From contig JAFRCW010000022.1 of NCBI GenBank assembly GCA_017404145.1, positions 1 to 64,000 on the forward strand: a stretch of DNA of 64,000 nucleotides. The letters are read 5' to 3'. This document shows positions 51,581 to 60,452 of the stretch, piece by piece; position 1 is the stretch's first letter, and every line of letters begins with the position of its first letter. The notes under the pieces were generated by a model, which was given only the letters and a program-made list of their open reading frames with translations, did not search any database and was not told the origin of the DNA. Source of the stretch: Ruminococcus sp. (GTDB taxonomy: Bacteria > Bacillota > Clostridia > Oscillospirales > Acutalibacteraceae). The translations under genes were made by a program, and so were the position numbers.

Positions 51581-52865
51581 AAAAAGAGGAAAACTGACAG
51601 GAAGGATCATCCTCGGCGTTGTGATCACGCTGGTTCTGGTTTATATCGTGTTCCTTTTTGTCACCACCAACTTTTTAGGTTCAAACAATATCGTTACCGA
51701 AACCGCCTACAAGACTACCGCGTATGAGGATATCAAGACCTCTGCGCTGGTTGTCAGAGACGAGGAGTACATCACATCCGGTACCGAAGGCATCATGGTA
51801 TATCAGGCTGCCGACGGCGATAAGGTGACGGTCGACGGCGTTCTCGCGCAGGTGTACAGCAACGAAGAAGACGTTGTCAATATGCAGAAGATCGAGGAAC
51901 TGACCGAAAAGATCGAATATCTGGAAACGCTGAATTCTTTTTCCACTTCTGTCAACGTCGGAATCGATACGGTGAATTCTCAGATCAATGAAAAGCTCGT
52001 GAACGTGATGAAAGCGGTCAACACCAAGACGTTTGATTATATCGGCGACGTTACAGAGGATCTGATGAGCGCGATTTACCGAAAGCAGATCATCACGGGA
52101 GAGCAGAAGGACTTTACCGAAGCGATCGAGGAACTGACCGCAGAGAAGCAAGCGTTAGAAGCCCAAAGTCCTACGCCGATCGGCTCTGTCAAAACGCCCG
52201 ATTCCGGTTATTTTGTATCTTCGGTCGACGGTTATGAGAATGCAGTCAGCGTTGATAACATCGACGAAATCTCCTACTCGCAGTTGAAAGAGATCAAGCC
52301 GGAGCAGATCGATGAAAACGCGTATATCGGCAAGGTCATCAAAGGCGTCGGCTGGTATCTTCTCTGTCCGATCTCCTATGATGATTCGGTCAATATCTCT
52401 CACAACAGTACCGAAGTGAAGGTAAAACTGCCTTACGCCATCGGTACCGATATCCCCGCCAAGGTCAGATACGTCAAGCAGTTTGCCGACGAGGATGTGG
52501 TAATGCTCGTGCTCGAGTGCAACTATATGAACGACGCGCTCTCCAAGATCCGTAACGAAAGCGTTGAGATCATCATCAACGAATATGAAGGTCTTAAGAT
52601 TCCCAAGTCCGCTATTCATGACGACTATCTGGAACGCGAGAATGACGACGGAACCGTAACGAGAGAAAAGGTACAGGGCGTATACGTCAACTACGGCAAC
52701 GAGTTGATCTTCCGCCAGATATCGATTCTTTATTCGGGAGATACCTATGTGATCTGTGACGAAAACCCCAATCCGGAGAATCTGGTGGACGGAAAGACAA
52801 TAGCCCTGTATGATCAGGTAGTTGTGGAAGGAAGTGATTTGTTCAATGGCAAGCTCATTGAATGA
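51570..52865 (+). CDS. HlyD-like membrane adaptor protein
   Basis: This 431-residue protein has one N-terminal membrane segment (about 12-33), a first lipoyl/barrel-sandwich half (65-105, 'EGIMVYQAADGDKVTVDGVLA'), a helical hairpin (110-205) and a second half with a beta-barrel domain (215-420). This is the HlyD/membrane-fusion layout, but no ABC or other exporter is nearby. It overlaps miaA by 11 bases and yggS by 20 bases, inside the division operon next to yggS-sepF-ylmH-divIVA. A role at the division site or in envelope assembly is therefore plausible (inference). Confidence 0.7.
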   Translation: MENKKRGKLTGRIILGVVITLVLVYIVFLFVTTNFLGSNNIVTETAYKTTAYEDIKTSALVVRDEEYITSGTEGIMVYQAADGDKVTVDGVLAQVYSNEEDVVNMQKIEELTEKIEYLETLNSFSTSVNVGIDTVNSQINEKLVNVMKAVNTKTFDYIGDVTEDLMSAIYRKQIITGEQKDFTEAIEELTAEKQALEAQSPTPIGSVKTPDSGYFVSSVDGYENAVSVDNIDEISYSQLKEIKPEQIDENAYIGKVIKGVGWYLLCPISYDDSVNISHNSTEVKVKLPYAIGTDIPAKVRYVKQFADEDVVMLVLECNYMNDALSKIRNESVEIIINEYEGLKIPKSAIHDDYLERENDDGTVTREKVQGVYVNYGNELIFRQISILYSGDTYVICDENPNPENLVDGKTIALYDQVVVEGSDLFNGKLIE

Positions 52866-53556
52866 CGTAACATATAATTATCATCAAATCTGTGAGAATA
52901 TCGCGAAGGCCGCAGAAAGCGTCGGAAAGTCCGCCTCGGATATTGTCTTTCTCGCTGCGACCAAGACCGTAGACGCGCCGACGATCAACCACGCGATTTC
53001 CTTGGGACTGCGGTATATCGGCGAGAACCGCGTGCAGGAGCTGCTTGAAAAATACGACGCTTATGATCTGAATCATGCCTCCCTGCAGTTCATCGGTCAT
53101 TTGCAGACGAATAAGGTGCGTCAGATCGTCGGCAAGGTGGATCTGATCCAGTCGGTCGATTCCGTCAAGCTCGCTAAAGAGATCTCCCGTCAGTCCGAAA
53201 AGCTCGGTATCACCACCGATATTTTGCTGGAGGTCAACATCGGCAGGGAGGAGAACAAGTCCGGCGTAATGCCCGAAGCTTTGTATGAATTGGTGGATGA
53301 AGTGCGTGAAATTCCCCATATAAAGGTCAAAGGATTGATGACAATTCCCCCGATTTGTGAAAATGCACAAGAAAATTGTAAATTTTTTACTAATATGCAC
53401 GATATATTTATTGACATTAAGGGTAAAAATATAGATAATATATCTATGGATATTCTTTCAATGGGAATGTCCGACGATTATGAAGAAGCGATAAAATGCG
53501 GCGCGAGCATGGTCAGGGTTGGCTCTGCTCTGTTTGGCGCGAGAAAATACTTCTGA
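52846..53556 (+). CDS. yggS: YggS-family PLP homeostasis protein
   Basis: This 236-residue protein binds PLP on Lys40 ('FLAATKTVDA') and buffers cellular PLP. 'IGENRVQEL', 'FIGHLQTNKVR', 'LLEVNIGREENKSG' and 'LSMGMSDDYEEAI' are family signatures. The ATG at 52846 lies inside the 3' end of the HlyD-like gene; GGAAGG is about 11 bases upstream. It matches ylmE in the Bacillus ylmE-sepF-ylmH-divIVA cluster. The middle (53350-53450) is A+T-rich compared with the rest. Confidence 0.93.
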   Translation: MASSLNDVTYNYHQICENIAKAAESVGKSASDIVFLAATKTVDAPTINHAISLGLRYIGENRVQELLEKYDAYDLNHASLQFIGHLQTNKVRQIVGKVDLIQSVDSVKLAKEISRQSEKLGITTDILLEVNIGREENKSGVMPEALYELVDEVREIPHIKVKGLMTIPPICENAQENCKFFTNMHDIFIDIKGKNIDNISMDILSMGMSDDYEEAIKCGASMVRVGSALFGARKYF

Positions 53557-53601
53557 ATCTAATTATCGACTGCTAACCATAAAGAAAAAGGAGATATTGA
53601 T

Positions 53602-54105
53602 ATGGCAGGCTTTGTAGATAAGTTCAAGCGTATGTGGGATGCTCCCGACGACGAATATGAATACAGCGAATACGGCTATTCCGAAGAAGAGGAAGAAGAG
53701 GAGACTCCCATCAGAGAGAGATCCTCACGTTCTTCGTCATCCTCTTCCCGTTATGATGATTTCGATGACGCGCCTCCTGTACGTTCTTCGAGAAGAAACA
53801 ACGTTGTCAATATCAGCGCTACCGCCAAATTACAGGTAGCTCTCTTCAAACCCGAGCGTTTCGGCGAGGAGACCAGAAACATCGCGGACGAGCTGATCAA
53901 GACCCATACCGTTGTTCTGAATTTGGAGAACACCAATAAGGATATGGCGAGAAGAATCATCGACTTCCTCTCCGGCGTCGCTTATGCGAACCGCGGCAAG
54001 ATCAAGAAGGTCGCTACATCCACATTCATCATCATCCCGAATAACGTTGACCTGACCGGCGACGATCTGCTCGATGAGCTCGAGCACAGCGGCGTATACT
54101 TCTGA
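53602..54105 (+). CDS. sepF: Cell division protein SepF
   Basis: This 167-residue protein anchors FtsZ to the membrane and shapes the septum. The N-terminal amphipathic helix 'MAGFVDKFKRMWDAP' binds membrane, a Glu/Ser-rich linker follows (20-75), and the SepF core (80-165) has 'RRIIDFLSGVAYANRGKIKK' and 'STFIIIPNNVDL'. AAAGGAG precedes the ATG. Its neighbours are the usual division genes. Confidence 0.95.
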   Translation: MAGFVDKFKRMWDAPDDEYEYSEYGYSEEEEEEETPIRERSSRSSSSSSRYDDFDDAPPVRSSRRNNVVNISATAKLQVALFKPERFGEETRNIADELIKTHTVVLNLENTNKDMARRIIDFLSGVAYANRGKIKKVATSTFIIIPNNVDLTGDDLLDELEHSGVYF

Positions 54106-54107
54106 TT

Positions 54108-54851
54108 TTGAACAGAAATACCGCCGAAGCTGAGGACAGACTGCTTCTCTCCAAGGCGTATGACGCGATCGAGCTTTCCGAGAAATGGGGAAAACCGCAG
54201 TTCTTACCCTTTCTGAACGAACACGAGTCATTATTCTTGAAGGATCATATTTCTTATAAAGAAAATATTTTGTTTTTCGGAGGCTATGACGATGCTGTTC
54301 GCGTGATGATGGGCGCCGGCGCCGAGAAGGATGATTTTCCGATCACTCCCTTAGAAGTTACATTTCGTGAGGAGTTTTCACTAAAGCATAAGGACTTTCT
54401 CGGTTCTCTGATGGGCTTGGGACTGGAACGCTCCGCTGTCGGCGATATTCTGACCGAAGAGGGAAGAGCGGTGATCTTTGTGAGGTCCGATATCGCTCCT
54501 TTTATTCTGTCTCAGCTGGATAAGATCGGCAGAGTAGGGGTGAAGGTTCATATCTGTGATACGGAACATCTTCCTGCGTCGGATGACTTTGAGCTGTTTG
54601 TGACGACGCTTTCATCTTTGCGGCTGGACGCGTTTGTCTCCGCTGTGACCCATCTCTCCAGAGAAAAGTCATCCGCTCTGATCAGAACCGATATGGTTAC
54701 GGTCGATCATGTGACCGAAAACAATGTTTCTTGTACTTTGAAAGAAGGGAACACTGTTACGATAAGGAAATACGGTAAATATGTTTTTACCAAAGATTTG
54801 GGCGTTTCCAAAAAAGGAAAAGCAAAAATCGAAGTAAAACACTTTAGATAG
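54108..54851 (+). CDS. ylmH: YlmH-family S4 RNA-binding protein
   Basis: This 247-residue protein has an N-terminal YlmH domain ('LPFLNEHESLFLKD', 'FFGGYDDAVRVMMG', 'LGSLMGLGLERSAVGDI') and a C-terminal S4 domain (about 178-245). In Bacillus YlmH (RqcP2) binds stalled 50S subunits in ribosome quality control. The start is TTG at 54108, two bases after the sepF stop, with no recognisable Shine-Dalgarno sequence, so it must depend on coupling to sepF. Confidence 0.92.
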   Translation: MNRNTAEAEDRLLLSKAYDAIELSEKWGKPQFLPFLNEHESLFLKDHISYKENILFFGGYDDAVRVMMGAGAEKDDFPITPLEVTFREEFSLKHKDFLGSLMGLGLERSAVGDILTEEGRAVIFVRSDIAPFILSQLDKIGRVGVKVHICDTEHLPASDDFELFVTTLSSLRLDAFVSAVTHLSREKSSALIRTDMVTVDHVTENNVSCTLKEGNTVTIRKYGKYVFTKDLGVSKKGKAKIEVKHFR

Positions 54852-54862
54852 GAGTGCAAATT

Positions 54863-55537
54863 ATGTTAACAATTGATGAAATCAAAGAAGTAAGCTTCAG
54901 ACGTTCCGGACGTTCCGGCTATAACGCCGTAGATGTTGACGAGTTCATCGATGAGATCGTTGATACCGTTGAAAAGCTGACCGCCGAGAAGGCTGAGCTT
55001 CTCAGAAAGATGGATATTCTCGCTACCAAGATCGAGCAGTATCGCACGGAAGAAGAGACCGTCAGAAACGCTCTCTTACAGTCTCAGAAGGTTTCCGATA
55101 CCACGATCAAGGACGCGAAGAACAAGGCTTCCTATATCATCAAGTCCGCTGAGAAGAAGAGCCGTTCTATCCTCACCGAGGCGGAGATGGCTACCGAGCG
55201 CGAGAAGGATAAGTTCGAAGCGCTCCATATGGAGACCGTAAAGCTTAAGGACGACCTCATGGCGATCTACAAGAAGCATCTTGAAGTCATCAAGGAACTC
55301 CCCTCTGCAGAAGATGTCGCGAAGAAGAGAAAAGAGCTTGACGAGAAATATCCCTTTGAGCCGGTAGACGATATCATCAACGCCGACGATATCAACATCG
55401 AGGAAGAGATGATGCAGGCGGCGATGCCTCCTGTAGAAGAGCCTGACGAGGATATCACGATCAGAAGACCCGTCAAGGAGCAGAAGAACGACAAGTTCGA
55501 TCAGCTGAAATTCGGCGATAACTACGACGTAGAATAA
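54863..55537 (+). CDS. divIVA: DivIVA polar scaffold protein
   Basis: This 224-residue coiled-coil protein marks curved membranes at poles and septa. The N-terminal domain has the membrane-binding loop and the 'YNAVDVDEFIDEI' motif, followed by a coiled coil (about 30-150) and an acidic tail ('DDIINADDINIEEEM'). The ATG at 54863 has TAGGAG 8 bases upstream; GTG 54854 is on that site. It lies between ylmH and ileS, as in Bacillus. Confidence 0.94.
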   Translation: MLTIDEIKEVSFRRSGRSGYNAVDVDEFIDEIVDTVEKLTAEKAELLRKMDILATKIEQYRTEEETVRNALLQSQKVSDTTIKDAKNKASYIIKSAEKKSRSILTEAEMATEREKDKFEALHMETVKLKDDLMAIYKKHLEVIKELPSAEDVAKKRKELDEKYPFEPVDDIINADDINIEEEMMQAAMPPVEEPDEDITIRRPVKEQKNDKFDQLKFGDNYDVE

Positions 55538-55561
55538 TTTCGCAATATCATATTACTATAT

Positions 55562-55596
55562 TCGGGGACGGTTTTAGGATTAAGACCGTCCCGATT
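55562..55596 (+). other. Hairpin between divIVA and ileS
   Basis: The stem GGGACGGTTTT pairs with AAGACCGTCCC around a short loop. There is no T tract, so it is not a normal terminator; it may affect RNA stability or ileS translation. No T-box is present before ileS. Confidence 0.5.
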
Positions 55597-55610
55597 GGAG
55601 TGTACAGAAA

Positions 55611-58379
55611 ATGTCTCAGGATTACAATTCCACTTTAAATCTGCCAAAGACCGATTTTCCGATGAGAGCCGGTCTCCCTACCTCCGAGCCTAAGACTTTG
55701 GAGCGTTGGGATGAGGAGAAGCTCTATCAGAAGGTGATCGAGAAGAACGAGGGCAAGCCCCTTTATGTTCTCCACGACGGTCCTCCTTACGCTAACGGCG
55801 ATATCCATCTCGGCACCGCGCTGAATAAGGTGCTTAAGGATATGATCGTCCGCTATAAGAATATGTCGGGCTTTAAGGCGCCGTATGTTCCCGGCTGGGA
55901 TACCCACGGTCTCCCCACCGAGCTTAAGGCGCGCGCCAAGGCAGGCGTCGGCAACTCTACCACGATTTCCGATGTAGAGCTTCGCCGCATTTGCCGCGAG
56001 TTTGCTCTTTCTTATCTGGATGACCAGAGAAAAGAGTTCAAGCGCCTCGGTGTGCTGGGAGAATGGGACAATCCGTACATTACTCTGACCAAGGACTTTG
56101 AAGCCACCCAGATCGAGATCTTCGCGAAGATGGCTGCCAAAGGTTATATCTATAAGGGCCTCAAGCCCGTTTACTGGTGCAGCGAGTGTAAGACCGCGCT
56201 CGCCGAGGCAGAGATCGAGTATGCCGAGGATCCCTGCTATTCCGTATATGTCAAGTTCGCTGTCACCGACGACAAAGGTATCTTCAAGGCGAAGGGCGTA
56301 GACCCCAAGAAGGTCAACTTCGTGATCTGGACTACTACGACTTGGACCCTGCCCGCGAACCTCGCGATCTGCTTGGGTCCCGAGTTTGACTACGCGCTGA
56401 TCAAGGCGAACGGCGAGTACTATGTGATGGCAGAAGAACTTTATCTCGACGCGATGAAGGTTGCGGGTGTAGAGGACTTTGAGGTTGTCGCTACCTTTAA
56501 GGGCGCAGAGCTTGAATATATCAAGACGCAGCATCCTTTCCTCGACCGTGAGTCAGTTGTGATCGTCGGCGATCACGTAACGTTAGAGAGCGGTACCGGC
56601 TGTGTTCATACCGCTCCCGGACACGGCGTCGAGGACTTTGACGTCTGCAAGAACTACCCCGAGATCCCGGTTGTCGTTCCGGTTGACGCGGACGGCAAGC
56701 TGACCGAAGAAGCGGGACAGTTTAAAGGACTTTCCACCGAAGAGGCGAACCGTCCGATCGCGATGTATCTGATCGAGCACGGCAGAATGTTTGCCACCAA
56801 GAAGATCACCCACCAGTATCCCCATTGTTGGCGCTGTAAGAAGCCCGTTATCTTCCGCGCGACCGATCAGTGGTTCTGCTCTGTCGACGACTTTAAGGAC
56901 GACGCGTGCAGAGAGATCGAAAAGGTCGAGTGGATCCCCGGATGGGGCAAGGACCGCATCACCTCCATGGTACGCGAGCGCAAAGACTGGTGTATCTCCC
57001 GACAGAGAAAATGGGGCGTTCCGATCCCGATCTTCTTCTGTAAGGATTGCGGTGAGCCTTATATCAACGAAGAAGCCATGCAGGCTGTTGCCGATCTCTT
57101 CAGAGAGGAAGGCTCCGACGGCTGGTTCACCCATGAAGCGTCCGAGATTCTTCCCGAGGGTACCGTATGTCCCAAGTGCGGATGTAAAGAGTTTGAAAAA
57201 GAAAAAGACATTATGGACGTCTGGTTTGACTCCGGTTCCACCCATACCGCCGTCTGCAAGGCGAGAGACTATCTGACCTATCCTGCCGATATGTATTTAG
57301 AAGGCGCGGATCAGTACAGAGGCTGGTTCCAGTCCTCTCTGCTGACTTCTGTCGCGACTGCCGGTATCGCTCCCTACAAGACCGTCCTGACCCACGGCTG
57401 GGTCGTCGACGGCGAGGGCAGAAAGATGTCCAAGTCACTCGGCAACGGTATCGATCCGCAGGAGGTCGTCGACCAGTACGGCGCCGATATTTTGAGACTG
57501 TGGGTCGCTTCTTCCGACTACCACGTTGATATCCGTATCAGCAAGGATATTTTGAAGCAGCTTTCCGAAGCGTACAGAAAGATCCGCAACACCGCCCGTT
57601 ATATTCTGGGCAACCTTTACGACTTTGATCCGGACAAGGACGCTGTCGCGATGGATAAGCTCCTGCCGCTTGACCAGTGGGCGATCGTGAAGCTCAAAGC
57701 CTTGATGGAAAAGGTCAGGGCGGGTTATGACGCGTATGAATTCCACGCGGTGTATCACGCGATCCACAACTTCTGCGTGGTTGATATGTCCAACTTCTAT
57801 CTGGATGTTTTAAAGGACAGACTCTATACCGAAAAAGCGGACAGCCAAGCGAGAAGAGCAGCGCAGACCGCGATGTATCTCATTCTTGACGCACTCACAA
57901 GAATGATCGCACCGATCCTTGCGTATACCGCCGACGAGATCTGGAGATTTATGCCTCACGCATCCGATGCGGACGCTGAGAACGTGATGTTCAACGAGAT
58001 GATGAAATCGATCGATATCACTGTCGACGATGACTTTATCGCCCGCTGGGATCGCATCCACGAACTGCGTGATACCGTCAAGAAGAGCCTCGAGGTCGTC
58101 ATCAAAGCCAAGACTATCAAGAGTTCTCTGGAAGCGGCGATCGTTCTCAAAGCCTCCGGCGAAGAGTATGACTTTATCGAGTCCGTCCTTCCCGAGCTCA
58201 AGACCGCGTTCATCGTTTCCTCTGTGGAACTTGTCAAGAACGAGGGCGAGCTTGCGGTAGAGGTCGAGAAGGCGAAGGGCGAAAAGTGCGAGCGCTGCTG
58301 GGCTGTATCCGAGACAGTCGGCAGCTGCGCGGAGCATCCGACGCTGTGCGACCGCTGCGCTTCGATCCTGTCAAAGTGA
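55611..58379 (+). CDS. ileS: Isoleucyl-tRNA synthetase
   Basis: This 922-residue class I synthetase charges tRNA-Ile. The HIGH-type motif is HLGT (around 66) in 'PPYANGDIHLGTALNK', the CP1 editing domain follows, KMSKS is 'GRKMSKSLGNGID' (around 604), and the C-terminal zinc site has 'CERCW' and 'CDRC' pairs. GGAG lies 11 bases before the ATG. This is the standard position after divIVA and before lspA. It lacks the T-box leader many Firmicutes ileS genes carry. Confidence 0.98.
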   Translation: MSQDYNSTLNLPKTDFPMRAGLPTSEPKTLERWDEEKLYQKVIEKNEGKPLYVLHDGPPYANGDIHLGTALNKVLKDMIVRYKNMSGFKAPYVPGWDTHGLPTELKARAKAGVGNSTTISDVELRRICREFALSYLDDQRKEFKRLGVLGEWDNPYITLTKDFEATQIEIFAKMAAKGYIYKGLKPVYWCSECKTALAEAEIEYAEDPCYSVYVKFAVTDDKGIFKAKGVDPKKVNFVIWTTTTWTLPANLAICLGPEFDYALIKANGEYYVMAEELYLDAMKVAGVEDFEVVATFKGAELEYIKTQHPFLDRESVVIVGDHVTLESGTGCVHTAPGHGVEDFDVCKNYPEIPVVVPVDADGKLTEEAGQFKGLSTEEANRPIAMYLIEHGRMFATKKITHQYPHCWRCKKPVIFRATDQWFCSVDDFKDDACREIEKVEWIPGWGKDRITSMVRERKDWCISRQRKWGVPIPIFFCKDCGEPYINEEAMQAVADLFREEGSDGWFTHEASEILPEGTVCPKCGCKEFEKEKDIMDVWFDSGSTHTAVCKARDYLTYPADMYLEGADQYRGWFQSSLLTSVATAGIAPYKTVLTHGWVVDGEGRKMSKSLGNGIDPQEVVDQYGADILRLWVASSDYHVDIRISKDILKQLSEAYRKIRNTARYILGNLYDFDPDKDAVAMDKLLPLDQWAIVKLKALMEKVRAGYDAYEFHAVYHAIHNFCVVDMSNFYLDVLKDRLYTEKADSQARRAAQTAMYLILDALTRMIAPILAYTADEIWRFMPHASDADAENVMFNEMMKSIDITVDDDFIARWDRIHELRDTVKKSLEVVIKAKTIKSSLEAAIVLKASGEEYDFIESVLPELKTAFIVSSVELVKNEGELAVEVEKAKGEKCERCWAVSETVGSCAEHPTLCDRCASILSK

Positions 58380-58402
58380 TTTGATTTTGCATAATGATAA
58401 CA

Positions 58403-58432
58403 AATGCGGTGTATCCGACGATACGCCGCATT
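58403..58432 (+). other. Hairpin between ileS and lspA
   Basis: AATGCGG-GTATC pairs with GATAC-CCGCATT. No T tract follows, so termination is doubtful; it ends 10 bases before the lspA ribosome binding site. Confidence 0.5.
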
Positions 58433-58450
58433 GTAATATAGGAGTTTTTT

Positions 58451-58930
58451 ATGTTAGCTCTCTATTTTGTGATAGTCGCCTTGGTGGTGGCTGTTGACCA
58501 GATAACCAAATACATTGTGGTATCCAACGTTAAGCCGCAGGGTTCTGTGGGTTTCATTCCTCACGTGTTGGATTTTGTCTATTCCGAGAACAGAGGAGTG
58601 GCGTTCGGAATGTTTCAAGACGCGACATGGCTGTTTGTTGTGTTGACTTCAATCGTGATTGTCGCTTTCCTTATTCTTCTGATAAAGAATTATAAAACCA
58701 GTAAACTGTTCTCGATCGCGTCCGCCCTGATCATCGGCGGAGGGATCGGCAATCTGATCGACAGGATCCGCTTAGGATATGTGGTGGATTTTCTGCAGCT
58801 GTCCTTTTTCAATCCGATCTGTAACCTTGCCGACTACGCGATTACCTTCGGTACGGTTTTGCTGATCGTATATCTTCTCTTTTTCTACAGACCGAAGAAG
58901 ACAAAAACCTTGAACGATGAGAAAGCTTGA
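58451..58930 (+). CDS. lspA: Lipoprotein signal peptidase (SPase II)
   Basis: This 159-residue membrane enzyme cleaves signal peptides of lipidated prolipoproteins. It has four membrane helices and the conserved 'DQITKYIV', 'ENRGVAFGM', 'GGGIGNLIDRIRLGYVVDF' and 'CNLADYAITFG' segments; the last two hold the catalytic Asp pair. AGGAG precedes the ATG. The stop overlaps the rluD start by 14 bases. Confidence 0.96.
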   Translation: MLALYFVIVALVVAVDQITKYIVVSNVKPQGSVGFIPHVLDFVYSENRGVAFGMFQDATWLFVVLTSIVIVAFLILLIKNYKTSKLFSIASALIIGGGIGNLIDRIRLGYVVDFLQLSFFNPICNLADYAITFGTVLLIVYLLFFYRPKKTKTLNDEKA

Positions 58931-59846
58931 GCTGATTGCAGGGGAGAAAGATAACTCCCAAAGATTGGATAAATTTCTTTCAGAGAATATTAATGAGATG
59001 ACCCGCTCCGCTTTGACCAAGCTGATCGACGAAGAAAAGGTCACGGTGAATTTCAGGAAGGTTGTGAAGAGCTATAAGCTCTCCGCGGGAGATATCGTCA
59101 CTGTCTCGATCGATGACCCCGAGCCACCGGATGTTGTCGCCGAAGAGATCCCTCTGGATATTGTTTATGAGGATGACGATTTGTTAGTTGTCAACAAACC
59201 CAAGGGGATGGTCGTGCATCCCGCCGCTGGAAATTATTCGGGAACATTAGTGAACGCGCTCCTGTATCACTGCGGCGATTCGCTCTCGGGTATCAACGGC
59301 GTTTTGCGTCCCGGGATCGTTCACCGGATCGACAAGAACACATCGGGACTTTTGATGGTCGCGAAGAACGATTTTGCGCATCAAAGTCTCAGTGAACAGA
59401 TTCAGTCGCACTCCTTCAAGCGGGAGTACCTTGCTGTCGTTTACGGAAACATCAAGGACGACCGCGGCGTGATCAACGCTCCGATCGGCAGGCACAAGAC
59501 TGATCGCAAGAAGATGTGCGTGACAAAAGAGAACGGCAGAGAAGCGGTGACCCGTTTTGAAGTACTGGAGCGTTTTTCGGACTTTACCTATCTTTGCTGT
59601 ATGCTGGAGACAGGACGGACCCATCAAATCCGCGTGCATATGGCGTATATCGGTCATCCCTTGGCGGGAGACGACGTCTACGGCCCCAAGAAGGTGATCA
59701 CAAGTCTCGGCGGTCAGTGCCTGCACGCTTATCTTCTCGGTTTTGTTCATCCGAGATCAGGAGAGTATATGGAATTTACAAGTGAAGTTCCCGAAACTTT
59801 CGCAAAATTCCTTACAAAACTGCGAAATTCACAGAAAAATTATTGA
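58917..59846 (+). CDS. rluD: RluA/RluD-family pseudouridine synthase
   Basis: This 309-residue enzyme has an N-terminal S4 domain (about 14-75) and the catalytic domain with the Asp in 'HRIDKNTSGLLMVAK'. 'VVNKPKGMVVHPA' and 'LETGRTHQIRVHM' are family motifs. It should modify 23S rRNA like RluD (B. subtilis YlyB, also after lspA). It is translated from inside the lspA end. The exact target site is inferred. Confidence 0.93.
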   Translation: MRKLELIAGEKDNSQRLDKFLSENINEMTRSALTKLIDEEKVTVNFRKVVKSYKLSAGDIVTVSIDDPEPPDVVAEEIPLDIVYEDDDLLVVNKPKGMVVHPAAGNYSGTLVNALLYHCGDSLSGINGVLRPGIVHRIDKNTSGLLMVAKNDFAHQSLSEQIQSHSFKREYLAVVYGNIKDDRGVINAPIGRHKTDRKKMCVTKENGREAVTRFEVLERFSDFTYLCCMLETGRTHQIRVHMAYIGHPLAGDDVYGPKKVITSLGGQCLHAYLLGFVHPRSGEYMEFTSEVPETFAKFLTKLRNSQKNY

Positions 59847-59874
59847 TTATTCATACTTTTGTGAAAAATAATAC

Positions 59875-59903
59875 TTGCATTTATGATTCTTTTATGGTAA
59901 CAT
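59875..59903 (+). promoter_or_regulatory. Promoter of rplS
   Basis: TTGCAT (59875-59880), 17-base spacer, TAACAT (59898-59903). Confidence 0.6.
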
Positions 59904-59910
59904 ATATAGG

Positions 59911-60010
59911 CATTTGGAAACTATCGAGCAGTCGATAGGGTTCAAATCTGGAAATATTCCAAATTTGAAGCGGATAGTCCTCTGCGTAAAGCGCATGAAT
60001 GTCTGAAAAA
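59911..60010 (+). ncRNA. Structured leader of rplS (L19 leader-like)
   Basis: Between promoter and gene are a perfect hairpin CTATCGA-GCAG-TCGATAG (59921-59938) and a longer one TTCAAAT-c-TGGAA/TTCCA-a-ATTTGAA (59941-59968), then small GCG/CGC stems. Firmicutes have a known L19 leader RNA at this place; the match here is by position and structure only. Confidence 0.55.
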
Positions 60011-60026
60011 TAAACAGGAGGAAATT

Positions 60027-60374
60027 ATGGACGCATTAAAGAAAATCGCAGAGTCTTCTGTCAAAGAGACCACACCCGAGTTTTCCATCGGTGATACCGT
60101 CAGAGTATCGGTAAACATCCGTGAGGGTGAAAGAGAAAGAATTCAGATGTTTGAGGGCACCGTGATCGCCAGACGCGGTTCCGGAGTTGCCGAAACATTC
60201 ACGGTTAGACGCCTTTCCTACGGCGTAGGCGTAGAGAGAGTTTTCCCGCTCCACTCACCCAACGTTGTTGACGTTAAGGTTGTCAGACACGGTAAGGTCC
60301 GCAGAAGCAAGCTTTATTACCTTCGTGACAGAGTCGGTAAAGCGGCTAAGGTTAAGGAAGAGATCAGAAAATAA
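60027..60374 (+). CDS. rplS: Ribosomal protein L19
   Basis: This 115-residue protein sits at the 30S-50S interface. '[22 protein letters not shown]', '[12 protein letters not shown]', '[10 protein letters not shown]' and the basic end '[21 protein letters not shown]' (given in parts) are typical. AGGAGG precedes the ATG. It has a structured leader and its own terminator (60383-60411). Confidence 0.98.
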   Translation: MDALKKIAESSVKETTPEFSIGDTVRVSVNIREGERERIQMFEGTVIARRGSGVAETFTVRRLSYGVGVERVFPLHSPNVVDVKVVRHGKVRRSKLYYLRDRVGKAAKVKEEIRK

Positions 60375-60382
60375 AGTTTACC

Positions 60383-60411
60383 AAAGGGACTTTTTACAAG
60401 TCCCTTTTGTG
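60383..60411 (+). terminator. Terminator of rplS
   Basis: The stem AAGGGACTT/AAGTCCCTT (60384-60392 with 60398-60406) is followed by TTGTG and preceded by A's. Confidence 0.75.
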
Positions 60412-60452
60412 TTATCGTGAACCGCTTATAACGGAATGGGAAGTGATAAACA

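Noticed and set aside
55562..55596. T-box leader before ileS
   Set aside because: Only 73 bases separate divIVA from ileS and no T-box core is present; it is a simple hairpin.
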